Positions 57,804 through 64,000 of a stretch of 64,000 nt of DNA are shown one piece after another. The notes beneath the pieces were generated by a model that did not search any database, was not told the origin of the DNA, and saw only the letters and a list, made by a program, of their open reading frames with translations. Position 1 is the first letter of the stretch; the number at the start of each line of letters is the position of its first letter. This DNA comes from Thermoplasmata archaeon (GTDB taxonomy: Archaea > Thermoplasmatota > Thermoplasmata > GCA-020350865): NCBI GenBank assembly GCA_020348445.1, contig CP070751.1, positions 80,832-144,831 of the forward strand, given 5' to 3'. A program made the position numbers and the translations under genes.

Positions 57804-58646
57804 ATGGCATTTTGTCAAAATTGCGGAAGCCCAGTTGTTGGGCAGTTTTGCCAGAATTGTGGTCAAGCAGTGGCTCAGACTCAAGCTCCACCTCAGCCAC
57901 CACCCCAGCCTGCGCCTGGTCAAGTGGCACCTGGCCCACCTACGCCAGGCCCACCAGCGCCCGCTCCACCACCAAAGGGAGGTTTTGGAAATATGGGCAT
58001 AATTATCGCTATAATAGTGGTGGTTGTTATAATCTTAGCTGCTTTGCTCTTAGTTTTTATGGGCTCTCAGAATGATGGTAATGGAGGTGTCTCGAAGGGG
58101 CTAACAGTAGAAATGACTGATACCGATGAAATGGAATTGCATTATAAATGGGAAGAAACAGGTAATGATGCAGAAGAGATGCGAGAAGATATCGATGATG
58201 ATGCATTTGGTGATGAGGATGGAAGGGTCACTTCAGAGGAAGTCGAGAATCTTGAAGAGGTGTTTGAAAACTGGGAAGGGGAATACTCGGTCATATATTT
58301 AAGTGGGAAAAAATATTTTGAATTTGGAATAGATGGATGGCGCGGAGAATTTACTGAGATTTCCGTGTCAATAACGGGTGCTGAAGGTGATGTTGATAGC
58401 GACAGACCTATCACCATTACTATTTCTTTTAAGGTCAAATGGGATTCGTTAGATATCAATAAAGACGAATATGAACTTTATTTATACTCACGTGGTGGAG
58501 ATGGTGAGGATTTTTCTTTTACCTGTCCGTCAGGGTATGAGGTGTCTGATGCTGATGGATTGGAAGACAATATCAAATCCGGTGAGACTAGGATAAGGAG
58601 CACTATGGATGATGATACTGTTCAGATAACCATAAGCAAGAAATGA
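57804..58646 (+). CDS. Zinc-ribbon single-TM protein with EF-hand-like ectodomain, PPC domain lost
   Basis: I start at the ATG at 57804 (MAFCQNCGSPVVGQ) behind GGAAGGTGA, not at the in-frame GTG at 57795. The 280-residue protein has the zinc ribbon, a long Pro/Ala linker (about 26-60), a TM (about 65-87) and the acidic ectodomain with FGDEDGRVTSEEVE. It ends QITISKK, exactly where its paralog continues (IKKTGVVIGDEEAEPND). The sequence after the TGA continues in frame as a decayed PPC domain, so this protein has been shortened by a nonsense mutation. The rest is intact and probably still expressed. Confidence 0.83.
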   Translation: MAFCQNCGSPVVGQFCQNCGQAVAQTQAPPQPPPQPAPGQVAPGPPTPGPPAPAPPPKGGFGNMGIIIAIIVVVVIILAALLLVFMGSQNDGNGGVSKGLTVEMTDTDEMELHYKWEETGNDAEEMREDIDDDAFGDEDGRVTSEEVENLEEVFENWEGEYSVIYLSGKKYFEFGIDGWRGEFTEISVSITGAEGDVDSDRPITITISFKVKWDSLDINKDEYELYLYSRGGDGEDFSFTCPSGYEVSDADGLEDNIKSGETRIRSTMDDDTVQITISKK

Positions 58647-58809
58647 TCCAAGATTAGTGCTGGGGACGAAGAACCTAATAATAGTATAAGCCAGGCAATG
58701 AAATTACCGATAAAGATACAATATCAAGCACCATTGAAAATGATACCGGCCAAGATGACAGGCTTTGGACTCCCCAAAGACCAAATGCGGCCCATATATT
58801 TTACGGTTG
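58647..58809 (+). pseudogene. Remnant of the PPC domain of the preceding gene
   Basis: Directly after the TGA the same frame reads SKISAGDEEPNNSISQA, which matches the start of the PPC domain in the gene at 56555. From about 58698 similarity moves to another frame (DTISSTIENDTGQDDRLW), matching PISSGVDMSGSLEEGTDEDDWYY. One nonsense and one frameshift mutation are needed to explain this. The remaining bases up to the next promoter show nothing else. Confidence 0.75.
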
Positions 58810-58864
58810 AGTTATCCCGATAAAGGAGATGATATCTTAAGATATTCATATCTATGACGACAGT

Positions 58865-58875
58865 TTTTTATATAA
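58865..58875 (+). promoter_or_regulatory. TATA box of zinc-ribbon gene 5
   Basis: TTTTTATATAA lies about 45 bases before the ATG at 58916, and GGGATGGTGA serves as SD. Confidence 0.5.
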
Positions 58876-58915
58876 CTATAGCATATCCAGATATACATTG
58901 AGGGATGGTGAAAAA

Positions 58916-60628
58916 ATGGCGTTTTGTCAAAATTGCGGAAGCCCTGTAAGCGGGGATGTATGCCAAAATTGTGGTCAAGCAGTAACTCCGGTGGAGGCTC
59001 TAACTCAGCAAGAGGCACAATCTATGCCCGGCCAAGAGCCTAAGGGAAGTGGTGGTAAAATCGCTGCCATTGTCGCTTTGGTGGTCATTATAATAGTGAT
59101 ATTGGCGGCAATGTTGTTCATGTTCCCTGCCTCCAAGGATTCGAATGGAGGGCCGGAAGAAAATTATGCTGTCACGATGACAGATGTAAAAACAATGGAA
59201 GTGCATATTAGTGGAGAATTTACCGACGACACCGCAGAAGTTGTGCGGGAGGTTATCGATGAAAAATTTGGTGATGAAGATGATAGGGTCACTTCTGATG
59301 AGATTAGGGATTTTGAAGAGGAATATGGAGACATGGAGGATGAACACTCCAAGGGATTTACCATGAATTCAGATGAAGGGAAATATTCCGAAGTTTCAAT
59401 AATATTAAGGGGTGCTCAGGGGGATACAAATAGCGAAAACACGATTCCATTCACCATAACCGCGACAATTGAATGGAAATCATTAGAAACTGACAAGGAT
59501 TTCTATTTTATTATGCTGCCATTGTATTCCATCTTTGAGAATAATATGTTTAAATACGATAATATCGAGAAATTCAAATTCACAGCCCCCTCAGGATATG
59601 ATGTACACGATATCGATGGTTTGAAGGAGGATATTCAAAGCGGCCAGACTCCTGTAACTGGCACCGTGGATGATGACTTTGAATATATATATATATCCCT
59701 ATCTAAAAAAGACAGTAGTGTTAAACCAGGGGACATTACAGTCGATATGACTGGTACAGATATGATAAAGCTATACGTCAAAGGAGAAGAGACAGGTGAT
59801 GATGCGGAAGCTGGGCGCGAGGAGATCGACAATTATTATGGTAATGGAGATGACACAGTTACTCCTGAAGAAGTGGAGAATTATATAGAATATACCGAGG
59901 AAAGACGTGTAAGTTCATATTATGATGCTTCAAGCGGTTATGAGATTGATTTCAACACAGGGGAATATTCTGAATACAGTCTTTCATTTTTTGGTGCGGA
60001 GGGGGATGTAAAAAGCTCCCGCCCCATCGCTTATGCTATAGCTGCAACTATCGAATGGGATTCGATAAATACCACTAAAGATTTCTATATCATAGGAATC
60101 TCGGCATCTGATCAAGGTGGAGAGCAATTTACTTATATTTCTCCATCTGGATATGAGATAGTTCGTGTTGACAAATTAGTTGAGGATGTTGCTTCCGGTG
60201 CAACATCTGCCTCAGGAACCATAGAAGATGATGCTGTTAATGTTTATGTCACCATAGTTAAGAAAGGCAGCGATGCCGGTTCTGCTGATAGCGAGCCCAA
60301 CGGTGGAACTGACACTGCAAATTCCGTATCCAGTGGAGATGAAATATGTGGTGGCCTAGAGGAGGATAACGACGATGATGATTATTATAAGATCGATTTG
60401 AACCACTATGATTATTTAACCGTCTATTTAAATGGACCCGATGAAGCTAACTTTGATTTGAGATTGTACAGACCGAATGGTGACGAAGTGAGATCAAGTA
60501 CAGGTAGTGGAAGTTCTGAAACTGTTTGGGATTATATCTCTTCTTCAGAGCCGGAAGGGAATTATTTCATAAGGGTGGAATGCTATGAAGGAAGTGGCCC
60601 TTATACTTTAGAGATAATTGTATCTTAA
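58916..60628 (+). CDS. Zinc-ribbon single-TM protein with duplicated ectodomain and PPC domain
   Basis: I start at 58916 (MAFCQNCGSPVSG), as in the paralogs. At 570 residues it is the longest of the cluster. The zinc ribbon (Cys4, Cys7, Cys16, Cys19), a linker and a TM (about 49-70) are followed by two ectodomain copies of about 200 residues each. The first begins YAVTMTDVKTMEVHISGE with an EF-like FGDEDDRVTSDEI, and the second ITVDMTGTDMIKLYVKGE with YGNGDDTVTPEEVE. The Gly at EF position 6 is replaced by Asp in both. A C-terminal PPC domain (SEPNGGTDTANSV, DDDDYYKI, NFDLRLYRPNG) closes the protein. Internal duplication of the ectodomain is seen directly. Confidence 0.86.
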   Translation: MAFCQNCGSPVSGDVCQNCGQAVTPVEALTQQEAQSMPGQEPKGSGGKIAAIVALVVIIIVILAAMLFMFPASKDSNGGPEENYAVTMTDVKTMEVHISGEFTDDTAEVVREVIDEKFGDEDDRVTSDEIRDFEEEYGDMEDEHSKGFTMNSDEGKYSEVSIILRGAQGDTNSENTIPFTITATIEWKSLETDKDFYFIMLPLYSIFENNMFKYDNIEKFKFTAPSGYDVHDIDGLKEDIQSGQTPVTGTVDDDFEYIYISLSKKDSSVKPGDITVDMTGTDMIKLYVKGEETGDDAEAGREEIDNYYGNGDDTVTPEEVENYIEYTEERRVSSYYDASSGYEIDFNTGEYSEYSLSFFGAEGDVKSSRPIAYAIAATIEWDSINTTKDFYIIGISASDQGGEQFTYISPSGYEIVRVDKLVEDVASGATSASGTIEDDAVNVYVTIVKKGSDAGSADSEPNGGTDTANSVSSGDEICGGLEEDNDDDDYYKIDLNHYDYLTVYLNGPDEANFDLRLYRPNGDEVRSSTGSGSSETVWDYISSSEPEGNYFIRVECYEGSGPYTLEIIVS

Positions 60629-60672
60629 ATGGTGATTCTTTTCTCTTGAGGAGAACGAGTATAGACAGATAG

Positions 60673-60683
60673 ATATTTATATC
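60673..60683 (+). promoter_or_regulatory. TATA box of zinc-ribbon gene 6
   Basis: ATATTTATATC lies about 50 bases before the ATG at 60726, and GGGAAGGTGA is the SD. Confidence 0.6.
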
Positions 60684-60725
60684 TGTATCTCGTAATCAAA
60701 CTGATTTTGAGGGAAGGTGAGAGAT

Positions 60726-61835
60726 ATGGTTTTCTGTCAAAATTGCGGAAGTCCTGTGGTAGGTGAAATTTGTCCGAATTGTGGCCAAGCAGTTGCCCAA
60801 ATTCCAGAACAACAACAAGCTCAGCCTATGCCCGGTCAGCCACCAAAGAGCAATACCGTAAAAATAGTAATGATCATTGTTGTGGTTGTTGCGGTGATTG
60901 TGATTTTAGCGGTTTTGTTTTTATTTTTACCGGGCTCGAAGGACTCCAAGGAGTCCGATGGTGATAAACCTGAAGGATATGTATTTGAAATGACAGATAC
61001 AGATACTATGGAAGTTGATGCAAAAGGAGAGGTTAAAGGTAATAAAGCAAAGGAGTTCAGAGAAGTGATTGATGAAGTGTATGGTGATGATGATGGTGAG
61101 GTAAGTTCCAGTGAGGTAAACAATTATGAAAAGGAGATTAAAGACCTGTTAATTGGAAGACATTCTAGCCATGAAATAAATGACTATACAGGAAAATATA
61201 CGCACTATAACGAAAAAATAACTGGTGCGGAAGGGAATATCGATAGCGATGATCCCATACAAGGGGAATTCACGGCAACTATCTTCTGGTCATACATAGA
61301 TACCGATGAATATTCCTACGATATAGAACTATACGTATCATCAAATTTGACCGATGATTTCAAATTCATATCTCCACCAGGTTATGAAATAGATTATATT
61401 GATGGATTGGATGATGAAGAATATAGTGATGGTAGCACTATTGTAGAAGGTAAATTAAGTAAGGAAGTCATACAAATAACCATTGTTAAGATCGGGGAAT
61501 CAAATTCCACACCTAGGGGCAGCTTGACCGCTTCAATAGACCCAACCGTCGCAAACAGATACAAGCTGAGTTTCGAGGGAAAGGTAAATAATGCCGAAAT
61601 CACTATTTCCCTCTACGATGAAAGCCAAGGTGCAACAGTGATTATGGATACACCAGAGGATGGAGATAGTGTTTCGATATCAGGCGGGGCTTATCTAAAC
61701 TACACAGACGTTTCTGTCCAAGGATTTCTGGACTCCAGTGACACGTTGATACTTGAGGGTGGCGGGACAGGCGATATAATCAGGATCACTTATAATGCCA
61801 CTGGTGAGACCGTTGCCGTAGTAACAATAGAGTAA
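60726..61835 (+). CDS. Zinc-ribbon single-TM protein with EF-hand-like ectodomain and a different C-terminal domain
   Basis: I start at 60726 (MVFCQNCGSPVVG), not at the in-frame GTG at 60717. The 369-residue protein has the zinc ribbon, a Gln/Pro linker, a TM (about 46-68), and the acidic ectodomain with MTDTDTMEVDAKGEV and YGDDDGEVSSSEV. The last about 110 residues, after TPRGSLTASIDP, form a beta-rich domain (YKLSFEGKVNNAEITISL, DTLILEGGGTGDIIRI) that is not PPC. It resembles the C-terminal parts of some archaeal pilin-like proteins, a weak similarity. This member shows the C-terminal domain is exchangeable in the family. Confidence 0.85.
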   Translation: MVFCQNCGSPVVGEICPNCGQAVAQIPEQQQAQPMPGQPPKSNTVKIVMIIVVVVAVIVILAVLFLFLPGSKDSKESDGDKPEGYVFEMTDTDTMEVDAKGEVKGNKAKEFREVIDEVYGDDDGEVSSSEVNNYEKEIKDLLIGRHSSHEINDYTGKYTHYNEKITGAEGNIDSDDPIQGEFTATIFWSYIDTDEYSYDIELYVSSNLTDDFKFISPPGYEIDYIDGLDDEEYSDGSTIVEGKLSKEVIQITIVKIGESNSTPRGSLTASIDPTVANRYKLSFEGKVNNAEITISLYDESQGATVIMDTPEDGDSVSISGGAYLNYTDVSVQGFLDSSDTLILEGGGTGDIIRITYNATGETVAVVTIE

Positions 61836-61838
61836 GGG

Positions 61839-61866
61839 ATTTTTTCCATAGTTTTTTATATTTTCC
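61839..61866 (+). terminator. Oligo-T terminator at the end of the zinc-ribbon cluster
   Basis: The stop is followed by GATTTTTTCC and GTTTTTTATATTTTCC, two T runs typical of archaeal termination. Confidence 0.5.
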
Positions 61867-61879
61867 AGCCTCCCCCACA

Positions 61880-61890
61880 AAACTTATATG
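61880..61890 (+). promoter_or_regulatory. TATA box of the KaiC-like gene
   Basis: AAACTTATATG lies about 45 bases before the ATG at 61930, with GGAGAAG as SD. Confidence 0.5.
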
Positions 61891-61929
61891 TATCCAAACC
61901 ACAATATCAAATAAACTGGAGAAGAAATA

Positions 61930-62832
61930 ATGAGAAAGATAAAAAGTGGTGTTGTGGGATTGGATTCTCTGGTGGACGGGGGCATCAACGAGAACTCCAC
62001 AACCGTGGTCATTGGCACCTCTGGCGCCGGGAAAACCACATTTGCCACCCAGTTTCTAAGAAGGGGCTTGGAAAGGGGAAACGACGCTCTCTTCGTGAGC
62101 CTGGACGAGAACCAGGAACAGATCATCAAAGAGGCCGTGGAAATGGGATGGCCAGACATCTATGGCTATCTTGAGGATGGCTCCTTGGTGTTCATCGATG
62201 CAAGTGGAAAGAAATTCTCAAAGTTCATAAGACACGAGCTGCCGACATTCGTGGATGAATGGAAGGGCTCTGAATCTAGAATAGCTGTAGATCCCCTTAC
62301 ACCTGTTATTTGGTCTACAGAAGGAAGGTACGAACAGCGCGAACTTCTAATGCTGCTTTTAAAAGAGACAAAAAAAATCGGCACTGTTGTATGTACCTTG
62401 GAGGAGCACGGGACAAGAGGGGATCTTTCAGGGAACGAGATCGTCATCCCGATGTATCTGGCGGATACCGTAGTTCATCTCAAATACACTCGGAAGGAAG
62501 GCGCCATTTCCAGAATTCTAGAGATCGTGAAATGCAGAAACTCAAGGCACAGCAAACTGTCCCATCCCTATACCATAGCAAAAGGATTTGGGTTGCTGGT
62601 GCAGGGAAGAACCAGCCCTGAAACCAAAACAAACAAGGCTCCAGAGGAGTTAAAAAGAAAGTTGAAGAATTACGAGAAATCTTTCTCGAAAAGGGTATGG
62701 GATAACATTTTAACGTCTTTGGACAATCTTAATGACTCGGATTTTGCAGATGTGGATCTCGACCAACTGATAAACGACCTTGTCATGACATACAGTGAGG
62801 AAAAGGATCTGGATGCCAAGAAGAATGGTTGA
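61930..62832 (+). CDS. KaiC/RadA-like RecA-superfamily ATPase
   Basis: This 300-residue protein has a single KaiC-type domain. Walker A is GTSGAGKTT at residues 29-37. SLDENQEQI (about 57-65) matches the acidic region that follows strand 2 in KaiC proteins. Walker B is RIAVDPLTPV, with Asp at about 121. TLEEHGTRGDLSG and the final VKCRNSRHSK loop are also family-typical. After about residue 210 a charged helical tail replaces a second ATPase domain. Archaeal relatives are often regulators or chaperone-like ATPases; this one has no assigned partner. Its 3' end overlaps the winged-helix gene, so the two are probably one operon and may act together in signalling or transcription control (inference). 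Confidence 0.88.
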   Translation: MRKIKSGVVGLDSLVDGGINENSTTVVIGTSGAGKTTFATQFLRRGLERGNDALFVSLDENQEQIIKEAVEMGWPDIYGYLEDGSLVFIDASGKKFSKFIRHELPTFVDEWKGSESRIAVDPLTPVIWSTEGRYEQRELLMLLLKETKKIGTVVCTLEEHGTRGDLSGNEIVIPMYLADTVVHLKYTRKEGAISRILEIVKCRNSRHSKLSHPYTIAKGFGLLVQGRTSPETKTNKAPEELKRKLKNYEKSFSKRVWDNILTSLDNLNDSDFADVDLDQLINDLVMTYSEEKDLDAKKNG

Positions 62833-63535
62833 TGCCTTTAAAAAGGAGATCGAGGAGGATAAAGAGGCCCCGAAAGGCCCTGCCGAACCTATAAAAGAAA
62901 CTCTGACAATGAATCCAAGAAGGCAGGAGATTCTGCAATACCTGTGTAGATATCCATGTTCCCGGCTTTCCAAGATAGCCAAGGACCTGGAATTGAGCAA
63001 CGCAGCAACAAAATGGCATCTCGAAAGACTCTCTGAAAAGGATTTTATCACAAAGGAAGTTGTGAATAAAGATACAGTATTTTATCCAACGAACTTGATA
63101 GATCAAAGAGATGTGGTGACCTTTTCTGCCATGAATCATGAACGTGCAATTCCTATCCTGCGAAGAATTATTTCCAACTCAGGTATCACACAAAAGGTTC
63201 TTCTGGAAGATGTACAGTTGAACCAGAGGACGGTGGTTCGGCATGCATCTGAATTGGAGAAAGTGGGTTTGATAGAGATCATTCAGGATGGTAAATTCAG
63301 AAGGTATTACCCCACCGAACTCATCGATATGATGGAGATAGATTATAGAAAACGGGTAAAGAAGTTCAGAAAGCAAATACTCAAAATGTTGAAGAATGAT
63401 GGAGTCAATCCAAAGGTGGTAAGAGCCACGGATTCTGCCCTGCACGTGAAAATCACATCAGGTGAGAAAACAAATGTTTTGGAGCTGGGCACCCAGCCTT
63501 TTACTTCTGTTTTGGAGACATATAAGGGGCTATAG
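62813..63535 (+). CDS. Winged-helix transcriptional regulator with two HTH domains
   Basis: Possible starts are GTG 62795, ATG 62813 and ATG 62825, all overlapping the ATPase gene. I choose 62813, preceded by AAAAGGATC. The 240-residue product has a charged N-terminus, then a first winged helix (about 25-85: RRQEILQYLCRYPCSRLSKIAKDLELSNAATKWHLERL). A second follows (about 105-165: RRIISNSGITQKVLLEDVQLNQRTVVRHASELEKVGLIE), then a short C-terminal region that could bind a ligand or dimerise. The arrangement resembles archaeal ArsR/TrmB-like regulators with tandem winged helices. Coupling with the KaiC-like ATPase suggests the ATPase senses a state and this protein acts on DNA. Confidence 0.86.
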   Translation: MPRRMVDAFKKEIEEDKEAPKGPAEPIKETLTMNPRRQEILQYLCRYPCSRLSKIAKDLELSNAATKWHLERLSEKDFITKEVVNKDTVFYPTNLIDQRDVVTFSAMNHERAIPILRRIISNSGITQKVLLEDVQLNQRTVVRHASELEKVGLIEIIQDGKFRRYYPTELIDMMEIDYRKRVKKFRKQILKMLKNDGVNPKVVRATDSALHVKITSGEKTNVLELGTQPFTSVLETYKGL

Positions 63536-63617
63536 ATGGTTTGAAAGGGGAAAATCATCCAGATTCTTCACCAAAAACTAAAAATATCCAGACCCTTATT
63601 TATATTAAGGTGATTCA

Positions 63618-64000
63618 ATGGGGGCCTATAATAGGATTCTTGTATTCACAGCTGTTTTCATCTTGATTCTGTCAGTGATACCCATGAGCCTCGGGGAGGA
63701 AGGCGAAGGTGCCTTGGCCCAATGGACATTCATGGTCTATCTGGACTGCGATAATAATTTGGAACAAGCTGGAATAGAGGATATAAATGAGATGGAAGCA
63801 GTGGGTTCCACAGATGATGTGAACATCATTGTTCAAATGGACCGTTGCGCCACAGACGGATACGATGAATCCAATGGTGACTGGACAGGAGCAAAGAGGT
63901 TCTATGTGACAAAGGATGAGGATGAAAATACAATCGGCTCTGATGAAATCGAGGATCTAGATGAGGTCAATATGGGAGATCCGCAAACCCTGGTACAATT
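63618..64000 (+). CDS. Clostripain-family (C11) cysteine peptidase, N-terminal part
   Basis: The gene starts with ATG at 63618 behind AAGGTGA and runs off the window (127 codons visible). A signal peptide (residues 1 to about 25, ILVFTAVFILILSVIPM) is followed by WTFMVYLDCDNNLEQAG, DINEMEAVGSTDDVNIIVQ and MDR, the opening block of peptidase family C11 (clostripain). The catalytic His and Cys would lie downstream and cannot be seen. Cys at position 48 in the LDCDNNLE motif is where many members have Gly. The protein is likely secreted or surface-attached. Confidence 0.88.
   Translation, partial: MGAYNRILVFTAVFILILSVIPMSLGEEGEGALAQWTFMVYLDCDNNLEQAGIEDINEMEAVGSTDDVNIIVQMDRCATDGYDESNGDWTGAKRFYVTKDEDENTIGSDEIEDLDEVNMGDPQTLVQ

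Overview
The window reads as chromosomal DNA of an archaeon. It carries an archaeal/eukaryotic-type release factor aRF1 (NIKS and GGQ motifs), an archaeal-type UMP kinase, TATA-box promoters, strong Shine-Dalgarno (SD) sites, a class III (pilin-type) signal peptide and very large N-glycosylation-rich surface proteins. The mix of giant Ig/PKD surface proteins, zinc-ribbon membrane proteins and a KaiC-like ATPase suggests a Thermoplasmatota-like euryarchaeon. That placement is inference; no rRNA or other marker is present to fix it.

Region 1 (1-41434, all minus strand) is a head-to-tail array of eight paralogous giant surface proteins. The first is cut by the window edge. All eight share a 104-residue N-terminal leader, a block of about 51-residue beta-propeller-type repeats, a beta-sandwich linker, a variable number of Ig-like modules, one or two SbsA-type Ig domains where the C-terminus is visible, one transmembrane helix, and a strongly conserved cytoplasmic tail of about 100 residues. 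By direct count the propeller repeats number exactly 7 in five proteins and exactly 21 in three. This suggests whole seven-bladed propellers, single or triple. Every gene has its own promoter with the same 31-bp inverted repeat around the TATA box, so the set looks co-regulated but separately transcribed.

Region 2 (41543-48986, minus) holds a 2261-residue surface protein (beta-helix, 13 PKD domains, FnIII, Asp-rich calcium-type repeats, TM, proline-rich tail). A small acidic membrane protein follows it, and its start seems displaced by one extra A.

Region 3 (49198-54165) contains two pilin-like genes (plus), argS and prf1 (minus), and pyrH (plus).

Region 4 (54270-61835, plus) is a cluster of six membrane proteins, each starting with a four-cysteine zinc ribbon. 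The first two have four TM segments. The next four have one TM plus acidic ectodomains with EF-hand-like loops, and two of them end in pre-peptidase (PPC) domains. A third PPC domain survives only as a broken remnant after one gene.

Region 5 (61930-64000, plus) has a KaiC/RadA-like ATPase overlapping a winged-helix regulator, then the start of a clostripain-type (C11) secreted peptidase.

No rRNA, tRNA, CRISPR array, insertion sequence or phage gene was seen, and no gene-free stretch reaches 300 bases.
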